Counted from the first letter of the stretch, positions 1 to 8,598 are shown. The stretch: DNA of 16,334 nt from a bacterium (GCA_017995595.1 JAGOIO010000006.1:1-16334); one strand, 5' to 3'. Program-made: numbers and translations. Notes: a model not told the origin generated them from the letters alone.

Positions 1-281
1 TTTAGCTTCAATTTCAACTTTTTAATTTCCTTGTCAGAATCCATAATTTGAATATTTCTTTTAAATTTATCAGGTGAATAAATATTTTCATCTATATATT
101 TGTGTTTAGTCAAAAGTCCACCTGTAGGATTTTGAATTAAAGATTTTACATGGTTTTCATACAAAGTAAAATCTTCTTCGATATGCGGAAATTGTGAATT
201 TAACATTCTATTTACATCTTTTGTTTGCATAATTATACTTCTGTTTTTTGGGGTATTTAGATTAATTTTAATCTCTGACAT
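1..281 (-). CDS. Hypothetical protein, partial (C-terminus beyond left edge)
   Basis: The open frame starts at ATG 279-281 and runs without a stop for 93 codons to the window edge, so the C-terminus is missing. A clear Shine-Dalgarno (AGAAAGGA) lies about 10 bases upstream of the start. The visible product begins MSEIKINLNTPKNRS and is hydrophilic, with no signal peptide or membrane segment. It ends in a lysine-rich, possibly helical stretch (DSDKEIKKLKLKLK). I do not recognise the family. The start lies 24 bases downstream of the stop of the four-winged-helix regulator on the same strand, with no terminator between, so the two are probably co-transcribed. Co-transcription hints that this is the regulator's partner or target, but that is inference. 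Confidence 0.72.
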   Translation of the reverse strand, partial: MSEIKINLNTPKNRSIIMQTKDVNRMLNSQFPHIEEDFTLYENHVKSLIQNPTGGLLTKHKYIDENIYSPDKFKRNIQIMDSDKEIKKLKLKL

Positions 282-305
282 TTTGAATTTATTTCCTTTC
301 TAATA

Positions 306-1490
306 CTAATTTACACTGACTTCAGCAGAATTTCTATAAGTTTCGACGTACTGAGGGTTAACAGCAAGCCACTTGAACGCTTGAGAAGTAGTCTCAGGAA
401 TTTCAACAACGAAAGTTCCGCCATATCTTCCACGCTCAAATCTTAAATAACCTTCTTTTGAAAGATTATTAAACGCCTTACGAATTGTGTTAGGACTCAA
501 ATCCAATTCATTAGACAAAGCCATAATTGACGGCAATTTCTCACCGATTTCGTAATTCTCTGCTATCAATCGTTTTATATGATTTTGGGTTTTTTCATAA
601 TTGTAAAAAGCTGTATCTTTTGCAGATGCAAAAATAGAAGTTTCTCTCTTTGGAGCAAATGCACTTTCACTAGGCATTTTGATAACCGTTGTACCATATC
701 TTCCACGTTTTGCGAGCAAAATTCCGTCTTTTATAAGTTGTTTAAACGCACCATGAATAGTCTTTATACTAACTTTTAATTCACTTGCAAGCTTATCATG
801 TGCAGGAATTCTATCTCCAACTTTCAAATTTTTATCTATATATTTTTCTAAATCTTTTTTAACTTTTTCAACCAAGGTTTCATTACTCGTTTCTAAAACT
901 GATTTATCAACAGAGAAATCCCTATTTTTAACACGCCAGCAAGAAATTCCTGCATCTTTTATTTGATGTTCCAATATTCCCTCAGAACAAAGATATTCAA
1001 GTGCCAATCTTGTTGTATTTAGAGAGGCATTTATCAAACTTGCCAAAACTCGTGATGATGGCAAAATTTGACCAACTTTAAACTTGCTTTCTGACAAATA
1101 TTTTTTTATCAAATTAATTGTAACTTCACGCTTTGATGTCAATTTTCTGACATTGGTTGTAGTTTTTTTCCAATCCTTTACAAATGTTCCGATACATTGT
1201 TTTGATTCAACAAAACCTTTATCTTCAATATATCTCAACGAATTTTGAATCGTTCCGATACTTACACCTAAATAATATGCTAATTCTGCTTTTTTAGGCA
1301 AAAGTTCCATTTCGTTAATTCTGCCACATGTAAAATCTTTCTTTATCCAGTCAATAAGCCAATTTGCAATAACTACAGATTTTGCTTCAAATATATTCTT
1401 TAAATCAGGTTTCTCTATAGAAATCCTATCTATCGAAATTCTTTTCAAACTATTCTTATCTATATTTAAAAATTTATTGTTTTTTGTCAT
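306..1490 (-). CDS. Transcriptional regulator with four tandem GntR-type winged-helix domains
   Basis: The product is 394 residues from ATG 1490. The frame stays open to 1535, but this ATG is preceded by GGAGGT and lies just below a good -35/-10 pair, so I prefer it. Four GntR-like winged helix-turn-helix units follow one another at about residues 37-104, 119-186, 207-272 and 299-364. Each has the family pattern: a 'G..LPS...LA..L.VS..T...A...L...G' recognition segment, then a wing. Wings of units 3 and 4 are nearly identical in type (RGRYGTTVIKM and RGRYGGTFVVE). Unit 2 has the most degenerate wing. Ordinary GntR proteins have one such domain plus a ligand-binding domain (FCD, UTRA, aminotransferase-like); none is visible here. 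It is transcribed divergently from comEC and probably controls itself. Its targets cannot be read from the sequence. Confidence 0.85.
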   Translation of the reverse strand: MTKNNKFLNIDKNSLKRISIDRISIEKPDLKNIFEAKSVVIANWLIDWIKKDFTCGRINEMELLPKKAELAYYLGVSIGTIQNSLRYIEDKGFVESKQCIGTFVKDWKKTTTNVRKLTSKREVTINLIKKYLSESKFKVGQILPSSRVLASLINASLNTTRLALEYLCSEGILEHQIKDAGISCWRVKNRDFSVDKSVLETSNETLVEKVKKDLEKYIDKNLKVGDRIPAHDKLASELKVSIKTIHGAFKQLIKDGILLAKRGRYGTTVIKMPSESAFAPKRETSIFASAKDTAFYNYEKTQNHIKRLIAENYEIGEKLPSIMALSNELDLSPNTIRKAFNNLSKEGYLRFERGRYGGTFVVEIPETTSQAFKWLAVNPQYVETYRNSAEVSVN

Positions 1491-1511
1491 ACGACCTCCA
1501 CACATTTTAAT

Positions 1512-1539
1512 ATTATAGTTAATATCAAAAAACAAGCAA
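1512..1539 (-). promoter_or_regulatory. Sigma70-type promoter of the four-winged-helix regulator
   Basis: On the minus strand a -35-like TTGCTT (1534-1539) is separated by 16 bases from a perfect TATAAT (1512-1517). The expected transcript start, near 1505, lies just upstream of the GGAGGT Shine-Dalgarno and ATG 1490. This supports the shorter start for the regulator. The -35 box overlaps one copy of the AAACAAGCAA direct repeat. Confidence 0.6.
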
Positions 1540-1600
1540 ATTTTTTTTTGTTATTCATCTGCGAAATTTTAATATTTCGTAACCTAAATTAAACAAGCAA
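1530..1600. repeat. 10-bp direct repeat AAACAAGCAA in the divergent control region
   Basis: AAACAAGCAA occurs exactly at 1530-1539 and again at 1591-1600, 61 bases apart. The first copy overlaps the -35 of the regulator's promoter. The second forms half of an 11-bp inverted repeat (AGCAA C TTGCT, 1596-1606) that abuts the extended -10-like box facing comEC. The placement suggests protein-binding sites serving both divergent genes, but this is not proven. Confidence 0.4.
1562..1579. promoter_or_regulatory. Near-perfect 18-bp palindrome, candidate operator between regulator and comEC
   Basis: CGAAATTTTAATATTTCG reads as an inverted repeat with 6-bp outer arms (CGAAAT/ATTTCG), a TTAA centre and only one mismatched pair. 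It sits between two divergent genes, one of which encodes a DNA-binding protein. That is the usual place for an autoregulatory operator. The low GC raises the chance of accidental dyads, but the CG ends make this one less likely to be chance. Confidence 0.45.
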
Positions 1601-1602
1601 CT

Positions 1603-1611
1603 TGCTATAAC
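1603..1611 (+). promoter_or_regulatory. Possible extended -10 promoter for comEC
   Basis: TGCTATAAC matches the extended -10 form TGnTATAAT in all but the last base. No recognisable -35 lies upstream at 16-18 bases. If it is used, transcription starts near 1618 and the ComEC start at ATG 1649 is favoured over the TTG at 1613. An alternative weak pair is TTGTTA (1548-1553) with TAATAT (1570-1575). Confidence 0.35.
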
Positions 1612-1648
1612 CTTGAATTTTATTAGTTTTATTGATAAAATCAGACGT

Positions 1649-4054
1649 ATGAAATTTAGAGAAATTATAAATTCAATAATGCAGAAAAAGAATTTAATCA
1701 TGGTTTTGACAACAATGATTTATTCTATAGGTTTATTTTCATACTTCTACAATTTTGGAATTTTAACAGCAGGAATTTTATTAATACTAGCAATTATCGC
1801 AATTTTAAAAGACTATATTTCTCCTAAACTGGTTTTATTTTGGTATTTTATATTTCTTTTTGCATTCATTAATGCAACGATTAGAATTAAAGATTCAGAT
1901 GCACTTTATGAAATAGCCCCACAAAAAGGAACTATTGAAGGACAAGTTGTTTCTATTCCGGAAAGAACACCACAAAGAACACGATTTTTCTTCAAAGTTT
2001 CAAAAATAAATTATAACGGCAAATTCCAAAATATAACAGGAAAGACTTATGTTTCAATTTATGCTGACGAAAAGCTTGATATTGGAGATTACTGCGATAT
2101 TGAGGGAAAGCTAAAGCCTCCATTTAAAGTCGGAAATCCATCTCAATTTGATTTTGGAAAATATTTAAGAAACTTTGATACGTTTACGACATTCTCTTCG
2201 GAAGGTAATGTTCAAAAAATAAACGAAAAACTGGGATTTAAATGGAAATTTTTACAAAGTTTAAACAGGTTAAGAAACAGAATATTAAATGAGCAATCAA
2301 GATTTATCAAAAGTCCTAACATAGAAATTCTCGGAGGAATCGTATTTGGAGATGATGCAGTAACACCACCTGATTACATCAAGTCCGCATTTGCAAATTC
2401 AGGGATATTACATATTCTCGCTGCATCAGGAATGAATGTAGCAATCATTTATGGAGCGTGGTACTGGATTTTAAAGAAATTGAGAGTTCCTTTTACAATA
2501 TCTGTTATAAGCGGAATTTTCGTGATAATTTTTTATTCAATGATGACAGGACTTGGAGCTTCAGTCGTCCGAGCGATGTTAATGCTGATTTTCATATTAA
2601 TCGGAAAATTATTCGACCGAGATGCCGACAGCATTTCACTTTTATCTTTTGTCGGACTTTTAATGCTTATCGCAAACCCTGCTGATATAAATAACGTAAG
2701 CTTCCAACTTTCATTTTTAGCAACGTTCGGGCTTCTTACAACTGCTCCTGCGATATTTTCAAAAGTAAACAAACTTCCTAATTGGCTTAGCGGTACAATT
2801 TTTATCCCACTTGTTGCTCAAATTTGGGTTGCTCCGATTCAAATGTTTTACTTCAATACTTTTAGTCTTTACTCAGTACTTGTAAACATTCTGGTTGTTC
2901 CTGTTGTAAGTATTGTCAGTTTCGGAGGATTTGCGAGTGCAGTTCTTGCTATTTTTCCACAAATCGCACCTACCGTTTGTTCTTTCTTTGCTAAAATATT
3001 AAATCCGCTACTAAATTACGTAGTCTTTGTACCTGAGCTTTTTGCAAAAATTCCTCACGCACTACTTATTACAACTAAACCTACAATATTGCAATTAATT
3101 ATATATTACATTCTTGTTGTCGCAATAACTTTACTTGCAAAATACGGTAAGGGAAAGAAATTTACAACAATCTCAATAATAATGTTTTGCATTTTGATTT
3201 TCTCAAGTGTAAATATTCCAAACCACAACTTTGAAACTATTGCTTTTGATGTTCAAAATGCTGATGCTTTCTTAATAAAAACGCCACAAAATAAATATTT
3301 TATGATTGATAGTGCAAAATCAGGTTATCACGGTTCAAAATCTACTGCACAAGCAGTTATTCTCGAATATTTAAGAGACAAAGGCATAACTGAACTTGAA
3401 GGATTTATAATTACTCACTTTGACAACGACCACTCTGGCGGTGCGGTTGATATTATGAAAAACATAAAAGTTAAGCACTTATACTTAAATTCTTACAATG
3501 AACATTCAAATACTTCAAAAAATATTTTTTCTTATCTGAAACACCACAAAAATATTACCGTTGAAATTCCAAAATCCGAAGAAATAATATATAAAGAAAA
3601 TAATAATTTTAAAATAAAAGCGTATAAGTGCAACTTCAAAGGTCGGCACACAGATAATGATAATTCTATAATAACTCTTGTTTCTGACGGAAATTTTGAT
3701 GAATTATTTATGGCAGATGCAGGATTAAAAGCTTTTCATAAAATACAAAATTTATTACCGAATAATATTGAAGTTTTAAAAATAGGACACCACGGAGCTA
3801 AAAATGTCGCAGATAAAAACATGCTAAAAAGAATTAATCCAACATTTACAATCGTATCAACAGGACAAAACAACTACGGACACCCAAATCCTTATACTAT
3901 GTACATTTTGGAACATAATTGTAAAAAAGTTTTTAGAACAGACTACAACAATTCAATAAAAATAGTAGAAAAAGGAAATAACTATCAAGCATTCGAATTT
4001 TCTAACGAAAAATATAAATATATCCAAGCAAGTCAAATTTATTTAGGTAAATAA
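1649..4054 (+). CDS. comEC: ComEC/Rec2 family DNA-uptake channel protein
   Basis: ComEC forms the inner-membrane channel that passes single-stranded DNA into the cytoplasm during natural transformation. The product is 801 residues from ATG 1649, or 813 if the TTG at 1613 is used; neither start has a good Shine-Dalgarno. In 813-residue numbering, N-terminal membrane segments (about 28-93) are followed by a soluble OB-like region (about 104-200). The 'competence' membrane core spans about 237-535 and holds the signature HILAASGMNV (267-276). A C-terminal metallo-beta-lactamase-like domain (about 542-800) carries THFDNDHSGG (601-610), NDNSII (682-687), KIGHHG (723-728) and HPNP (757-760). All three domains of full-length ComEC are present and uninterrupted. 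The gene leads a rightward set with a small exported protein and trxB, but no other competence genes are nearby. The function call is firm; whether the organism is transformable is not shown. Confidence 0.93.
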   Translation: MKFREIINSIMQKKNLIMVLTTMIYSIGLFSYFYNFGILTAGILLILAIIAILKDYISPKLVLFWYFIFLFAFINATIRIKDSDALYEIAPQKGTIEGQVVSIPERTPQRTRFFFKVSKINYNGKFQNITGKTYVSIYADEKLDIGDYCDIEGKLKPPFKVGNPSQFDFGKYLRNFDTFTTFSSEGNVQKINEKLGFKWKFLQSLNRLRNRILNEQSRFIKSPNIEILGGIVFGDDAVTPPDYIKSAFANSGILHILAASGMNVAIIYGAWYWILKKLRVPFTISVISGIFVIIFYSMMTGLGASVVRAMLMLIFILIGKLFDRDADSISLLSFVGLLMLIANPADINNVSFQLSFLATFGLLTTAPAIFSKVNKLPNWLSGTIFIPLVAQIWVAPIQMFYFNTFSLYSVLVNILVVPVVSIVSFGGFASAVLAIFPQIAPTVCSFFAKILNPLLNYVVFVPELFAKIPHALLITTKPTILQLIIYYILVVAITLLAKYGKGKKFTTISIIMFCILIFSSVNIPNHNFETIAFDVQNADAFLIKTPQNKYFMIDSAKSGYHGSKSTAQAVILEYLRDKGITELEGFIITHFDNDHSGGAVDIMKNIKVKHLYLNSYNEHSNTSKNIFSYLKHHKNITVEIPKSEEIIYKENNNFKIKAYKCNFKGRHTDNDNSIITLVSDGNFDELFMADAGLKAFHKIQNLLPNNIEVLKIGHHGAKNVADKNMLKRINPTFTIVSTGQNNYGHPNPYTMYILEHNCKKVFRTDYNNSIKIVEKGNNYQAFEFSNEKYKYIQASQIYLGK

Positions 4055-4100
4055 ATTGAAAGATTGAAAAAAAACATTAAATGAAATAAAAAGGGAAAAA

Positions 4101-4586
4101 ATGAAAAAATTTATATTAACAATAATCACATTATTTGTAATGGCAAGTGCAGTATTTGCAGAAGGCGTAATACTACAAGGCGGAGTTTCCATAGACAAAG
4201 TACCTAAGTCTCTATACGGCGAATGGAGAGTAAGTGCAAGCCTAATTTCAACAAACAGTCCTTATACTTTTAAAGAATCTTCTCTCGATTTATGGAACTT
4301 ATCAAGAGTCGGTAACGTCGTTACTTTAGAAAATCCTTTTAATGGTGCAAAATCATCAATTACAATAAACAAAGCGGAGGGAAATTTAATAAAATTTAAG
4401 AAAATCGGAAATTATGATGGTAAAATTTTATCTGATGTAGTACAATTAACTTTATCAAAAGATAGGTTTGTAGGAACAAATTATCTGACAATACAAACCC
4501 TATCAGCTTCAAAAACCTTATTAAAAAGCGAACGTGCTACATATAAGATTTATGGAGAAAAAATAGCAGGTTCAAGTATAAAGTAA
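4101..4586 (+). CDS. Small exported protein of unknown function
   Basis: This is a 161-residue product with a good Shine-Dalgarno (AAGGG) five bases before ATG. It has a classical signal peptide: MKK, a hydrophobic core (FILTIITLFVMASA) and a likely signal peptidase I site after VFA (residue 20), before EG. No lipobox cysteine is present, and the mature part contains no cysteine at all. The mature protein is rich in S, T, K, L and alternating hydrophobic residues (for example NVVTLENPFN, SSITINKAEG), suggesting a beta-rich fold. I do not recognise the family. It sits 46 bases after comEC and 32 bases before trxB on the same strand, so it could be co-transcribed. Location would be periplasmic or extracellular. 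Confidence 0.8.
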   Translation: MKKFILTIITLFVMASAVFAEGVILQGGVSIDKVPKSLYGEWRVSASLISTNSPYTFKESSLDLWNLSRVGNVVTLENPFNGAKSSITINKAEGNLIKFKKIGNYDGKILSDVVQLTLSKDRFVGTNYLTIQTLSASKTLLKSERATYKIYGEKIAGSSIK

Positions 4587-4618
4587 AGCCCCAAAATAAA
4601 AGGAGAAAATTTAAGCAA

Positions 4619-5557
4619 ATGGAGAGTTTAGAATTTGATACAATAATATTGGGCGGTGGCCCAGCAGGATTATCTGCGGCAATTTATGCAGGAAGAGGTG
4701 CAATTTCAACAGCAATAATTGATATTACAATGTTTGGCGGGCAACCTTCAAATTATCTTGAACTTGAAAATTACCCGGGTGCAAAGTTAGTAAGCGGTTA
4801 CGATTTAATGGAAAAATTTGAAGACCATGCTGATGAATTTGGCGTTCAAAAATTTCCGATGCAAGAAATTGTAAATGTTGACCTTACTTCAACAATAAAA
4901 ACAATAACAACCAAAGATAATATTTTCAAAGCTAAAACAATCATAATCGCAACAGGTGCTGCTCCAAGAAAACTTGATATCCCCGGAGAAAAAGAATTTA
5001 TCGGACGTGGCGTAAGTTATTGTGCTGTATGCGACGGTGCTTTCTACAGAAATAAAATCGTAGCAATCGTTGGCGGTGGAAATTCTGCCGTTGAAGAAGG
5101 TATGTACCTTACAAAATTTGCACAAAAAGTTTATATAATCCACCGTCGTGATGAACTTAGAGCTGATAAAATCGTTCAAGAAAGAGCTTTTAAAAATGAA
5201 AAAATAGAATTTATATACAACGCAGTACCAAAAGAAATTTTGGGCAAAGATGTTGTAAACACTATCGTTTTAGAAAATGTAAAAACTCACGAAATATCTG
5301 AATTAAAAACTGACGGAGTTTTCCCTTATATCGGAATTACACCTCACGTTGAAATGTTTTTAGGTCAAATTAAAACTGACAAGGCAGGATTTATTATAAC
5401 TGATGAAACAATGCAAACTTCAACAAAAGGAGTTTTCGCAGTCGGAGATGTTCGCACAACACCACTTAGACAGGTTATTACTGCTGCATCTGACGGTGCT
5501 ATAGGTGCTGTTTTTGCCGTTAAATATATTGAACAACTGAAAGAAGCTCTCGTATAA
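4619..5557 (+). CDS. trxB: Thioredoxin reductase (NADPH)
   Basis: This FAD enzyme passes electrons from NADPH to thioredoxin and keeps cytoplasmic thiols reduced. The product is 312 residues, the usual length for the low-molecular-weight bacterial class. The FAD-binding GGGPAG lies at 12-17, the redox-active CAVC at 135-138 within SYCAVCDG, and the second Rossmann GGGNSAVEE at 152-160. The NADP-phosphate-binding HRRDELRA is at 175-182, and the C-terminal FAD motif GVFAVGDVR at 271-279. The active site has V in place of the commoner T of CATC, a known variant. The HRR signature argues for NADPH rather than ferredoxin use. An AGGAG lies about 13 bases before ATG, rather long spacing. No thioredoxin gene is in the window. 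Confidence 0.94.
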   Translation: MESLEFDTIILGGGPAGLSAAIYAGRGAISTAIIDITMFGGQPSNYLELENYPGAKLVSGYDLMEKFEDHADEFGVQKFPMQEIVNVDLTSTIKTITTKDNIFKAKTIIIATGAAPRKLDIPGEKEFIGRGVSYCAVCDGAFYRNKIVAIVGGGNSAVEEGMYLTKFAQKVYIIHRRDELRADKIVQERAFKNEKIEFIYNAVPKEILGKDVVNTIVLENVKTHEISELKTDGVFPYIGITPHVEMFLGQIKTDKAGFIITDETMQTSTKGVFAVGDVRTTPLRQVITAASDGAIGAVFAVKYIEQLKEALV

Positions 5558-5662
5558 TACTTAAATTCACCTTTTCAGGCTAAAACTTTCCGATTTTCTT
5601 TACTTTATTTCTTGAAGTGATTTAATAATATTGATGATTTTGAAAGAAGAAAGGATATTTTT

Positions 5663-7639
5663 ATGTCAAGTATTAAAGTTGTTTTACCGGACGAGTCAAG
5701 TATCCAAATCGAAGAAAATTCAAATGTCTATGATTTAGCAATGAAAATTTCTGAAGGTTTGGCTAGAAATGCCGTTAGTTCTAAAATTAACGGAGAAATT
5801 AAAGACTTAACCACGACGTTGAAAGACGGCGATAAAGTTGAAATTTTGACTTCAAAAAATCCTGAAACTCTACATATATTGAGACACTCAACATCTCACA
5901 TTATGGCTCAAGCCGTTCAGGCAATTTTCCCTGATGCAAAACTTGCAATAGGTCCTGCTACAGATGACGGTTTTTACTATGATTTTGATTTAACTGACGG
6001 ACACGCTTTTACTGAAGATGATTTGCAGAAAATCGAAGATAAAATGCACGAACTCGTTAAACAGAATCTCGTTTTTGTAAAAGAGTACGTTAAAGATGTT
6101 GATAAACAAATAGCAGATTTTAAAGCTGAAGGTGAAATTTACAAAGCTGAATTATTAGAAGAACACAAAAACGATAATCCTACATTGTATGTAACAAAAG
6201 ACAATGACGGAAAAGCTTTATATAACGACCTTTGTGCCGGTCCTCATATTCCAAACACTAAATTTATAAAAGCATTTAAGCTTTTAAAAGTCGCTGGTGC
6301 TTACTGGAGAGGTAATGAAAAGAACAAAATGCTTCAAAGAATATATGCAACAGCATTTTGGACAAAAGATGATTTAAAAGACTATCTTCACATGATGGAA
6401 GAAGCTGAAAAAAGAGACCACAGAAAACTAGGAACTCAACTTGATTTATTCTCTGTAAGAGAAGAAGTAGGTGCAGGTTTCGTTTTGTGGCACCCTAATC
6501 TTTCTATCGTTAGAGAAGAAATTGAAAACTACTGGAGAAGCGAACACAGAAAAAGAGGCTACGTAATAGTTACAACTCCTCAAATTGCAAAATCTAAGTT
6601 GTGGGAAATTTCAGGACACATGGATCACTACAAAGAAAATATGTTCTTTATCCAAAAAGATAATGAAGATGATGACCAATACGTTGTAAAACCTATGAAT
6701 TGTCCTTTCCATATCTTGATTTATCAGGCAAACAGACACTCTTACCGTTCACTTCCACTTAGAATGGCTGAACTTGGTACAGTTTACAGAAAAGAAAAGT
6801 CAGGTGCCTTATCAGGCTTAACTCGTGTTCAAGGCTTCACTCAAGATGATGCTCACATTTTCTGTACTCCTGAACAATTAGTTGACGAAATTAACAGTAT
6901 TATTGATTTCGTTTCTGATACAATGAAAATATTTAATATGAGTTTTGAAGTTGAACTTTCTACTCGTCCTGAAAGTTATGTCGGAACTATTGAAAATTGG
7001 GATTTGGCAGAAGCAGGACTAAAAGAAGCTATGAACAGACGACAAATGAAATATGATATTAATGAGGGCGATGGAGCTTTCTACGGTCCAAAAATAGACT
7101 TCAAGGTTAAAGATGCTATCGGTAGAACTTGGCAATGTGCTACAATTCAATTAGACTTTAATTTGCCTGAAAGATTTGATATTAAATACCAAGACAAAGA
7201 CGGTCAATTAAAGACTCCTGTTATGTTACACAGAGTAATATTTGGTTCAATGGAAAGATTCCATGGTATCTTAATTGAACACTATGCTGGTGCTTTCCCT
7301 ACTTGGCTTGCTCCAACTCAAGTTAAAATTGTACCTATCAGCAACGATAAACACATCGACTTTGCTGAAAAAGTTTACAAAAAAATGCGTGATATGGGAA
7401 TAAGAGTTGACCTTGACGACCGCTCTGAAAGTATGAATTACAAAATCAGAGAAGCTCTTCAAAATAAAAAAGTTCCTTACGTTGCAGTTATAGGTGATAA
7501 AGAAATTGAAGCCAATGCGGTTGCTATAAGAGCAAGAGGTATCGGTCAAGTCGGAACATTCGGCGTTGATGAATTTATCGAAAAAATCGAAAACGAAATT
7601 AAAACAAGAGCAAATAAATCTTTTGCTTCTAAAGATTAA
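5663..7639 (+). CDS. thrS: Threonine--tRNA ligase
   Basis: This class II aminoacyl-tRNA synthetase attaches threonine to tRNA-Thr and edits mischarged serine. The product is 658 residues with full bacterial architecture. A TGS domain occupies about 1-64. The editing domain has HSTSH (75-79) and CAGPH (191-195), the HxxxH and CxxxH of its active site. The catalytic core carries motif 2 around 367-376 (RMAELGTVYR) and motif 3 around 518-535. The core zinc ligands are C347 (in MNCPF), H398 (in DDAH) and H523 (in MLHR). The anticodon-binding domain follows from about 550. The start has a strong AGAAAGGA eight bases upstream. I see no T-box or other leader structure in the 105 bases after trxB. 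A strong terminator follows. Confidence 0.97.
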   Translation: MSSIKVVLPDESSIQIEENSNVYDLAMKISEGLARNAVSSKINGEIKDLTTTLKDGDKVEILTSKNPETLHILRHSTSHIMAQAVQAIFPDAKLAIGPATDDGFYYDFDLTDGHAFTEDDLQKIEDKMHELVKQNLVFVKEYVKDVDKQIADFKAEGEIYKAELLEEHKNDNPTLYVTKDNDGKALYNDLCAGPHIPNTKFIKAFKLLKVAGAYWRGNEKNKMLQRIYATAFWTKDDLKDYLHMMEEAEKRDHRKLGTQLDLFSVREEVGAGFVLWHPNLSIVREEIENYWRSEHRKRGYVIVTTPQIAKSKLWEISGHMDHYKENMFFIQKDNEDDDQYVVKPMNCPFHILIYQANRHSYRSLPLRMAELGTVYRKEKSGALSGLTRVQGFTQDDAHIFCTPEQLVDEINSIIDFVSDTMKIFNMSFEVELSTRPESYVGTIENWDLAEAGLKEAMNRRQMKYDINEGDGAFYGPKIDFKVKDAIGRTWQCATIQLDFNLPERFDIKYQDKDGQLKTPVMLHRVIFGSMERFHGILIEHYAGAFPTWLAPTQVKIVPISNDKHIDFAEKVYKKMRDMGIRVDLDDRSESMNYKIREALQNKKVPYVAVIGDKEIEANAVAIRARGIGQVGTFGVDEFIEKIENEIKTRANKSFASKD

Positions 7640-7664
7640 GTTTTAAGATTAAGTTAAGAATAAG

Positions 7665-7699
7665 AAAAGAGCCAAAACCTAAAAGGTTTTGGCTCTTTT
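7665..7699. terminator. Bidirectional intrinsic terminator between thrS and tsf
   Basis: A perfect 15-bp stem (7665-7679 with 7685-7699) encloses the five-base loop TAAAA. The A-rich and T-rich outer ends provide a U run for both strands, so the same hairpin can end thrS (plus) and tsf (minus). The two genes converge on it, which fits. Confidence 0.92.
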
Positions 7700-7740
7700 A
7701 AATAACTGATTTAAAATTATAAACAATTTAAAGATTAAAA

Positions 7741-8598
7741 TTAACCCTTAACTTGACTCATAACTTCTTCGGCAAAGTTATCTTGACGTTTTTCAAGACC
7801 TTCACCCAAAACAAATCTGTCAAATTTAACAACTGATAATTTACCTTCAATGTATTGTTTTACTGATTGGCTTGGATCTTTAACAAACGGTTGTTCAAGT
7901 AAGCATTTTTCAGCCAAGATTTTGTGAAGTCTGCCTTCAACAATTTTTTCTCTGATATTTTCAGGCTTCTTTTGTAAATCTTCTTTGCCCATTTCAATTC
8001 TTTTTTCTTCTTCTCTAACATCAGCAGGAATATCTTCTGCCTTTAAAAATTCAGGAGCAGAAGAAGCTATATGTAAGCAAACATCTTTTGCAACTTCATC
8101 ATCTTTCTTATCTGTTTCAACAAGAACACCTATTTTTCCGTTGTGAATATAAGTTTGAAGATTACCTTCATATCTTACAAATCTTCTGATAGTAATTTTT
8201 TCACCTATTTTAGCAATTTTTTCTTTCAAAATTTCTTCAACAGTTTTACCTTCAAAAGCCTCTTTCATAACATCATCAACAGTTGCAGGATTTTTTTCAG
8301 CAACAAGTTTTGCAATATCGTTTGCCAAAGTTACAAATTCATCATTTTTAGCAACGAAGTCAGTTTCACAGTTAACTTCAACCATTGCACCGGCATTACC
8401 GGAAATTGCAGAAGCAACTCTACCTTCAGCAGCGATTCTGCCCATTTTTTTATCAGCAGATGCAATACCCTTTTGTCTAAGTATTTCCATTGCTTTTTCC
8501 ATATCACCATCAGCTTCTACTAATGCTTTTTTAGCATTCATCATGCCGGCACCTGTCTTATCACGAAGCTCTTTTACCATGGTAGCTTTAATTTCCAT
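7741..8598 (-). CDS. tsf: Translation elongation factor Ts
   Basis: EF-Ts exchanges GDP for GTP on EF-Tu. I place the start at ATG 8598 because GGAGG sits five bases before it; the in-frame TTG at 8610 overlaps that Shine-Dalgarno and is unlikely. The product is 285 residues, close to the usual length. The N-terminal UBA-like domain (about 4-44) includes LRDKTGAGMM. The EF-Tu-contacting motif TDFVAKN is at 79-85, with Asp80 and Phe81 at the same numbers as in the E. coli protein. The core domain follows, ending in the conserved FVLGEGLEK. It lies downstream of rpsB, the near-universal order, but a long hairpin separates the two. Confidence 0.96.
   Translation of the reverse strand: MEIKATMVKELRDKTGAGMMNAKKALVEADGDMEKAMEILRQKGIASADKKMGRIAAEGRVASAISGNAGAMVEVNCETDFVAKNDEFVTLANDIAKLVAEKNPATVDDVMKEAFEGKTVEEILKEKIAKIGEKITIRRFVRYEGNLQTYIHNGKIGVLVETDKKDDEVAKDVCLHIASSAPEFLKAEDIPADVREEEKRIEMGKEDLQKKPENIREKIVEGRLHKILAEKCLLEQPFVKDPSQSVKQYIEGKLSVVKFDRFVLGEGLEKRQDNFAEEVMSQVKG

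Noticed and set aside
1491..1535. Longer N-terminus for the four-winged-helix regulator
   Set aside because: The extra codons contain the -10 box and the expected transcript start, and the GGAGGT Shine-Dalgarno serves the internal ATG at 1490.
1613..1648. TTG start for comEC
   Set aside because: There is no Shine-Dalgarno, and an extended -10-like box lies directly before it, so the ATG at 1649 is preferred. The evidence is weak and the choice could be wrong.
8143..8523. 126-codon plus-strand open frame inside tsf
   Set aside because: It lies antisense to a clearly conserved gene, and its F/S/N-rich composition is what the complement of AT-rich coding DNA gives.
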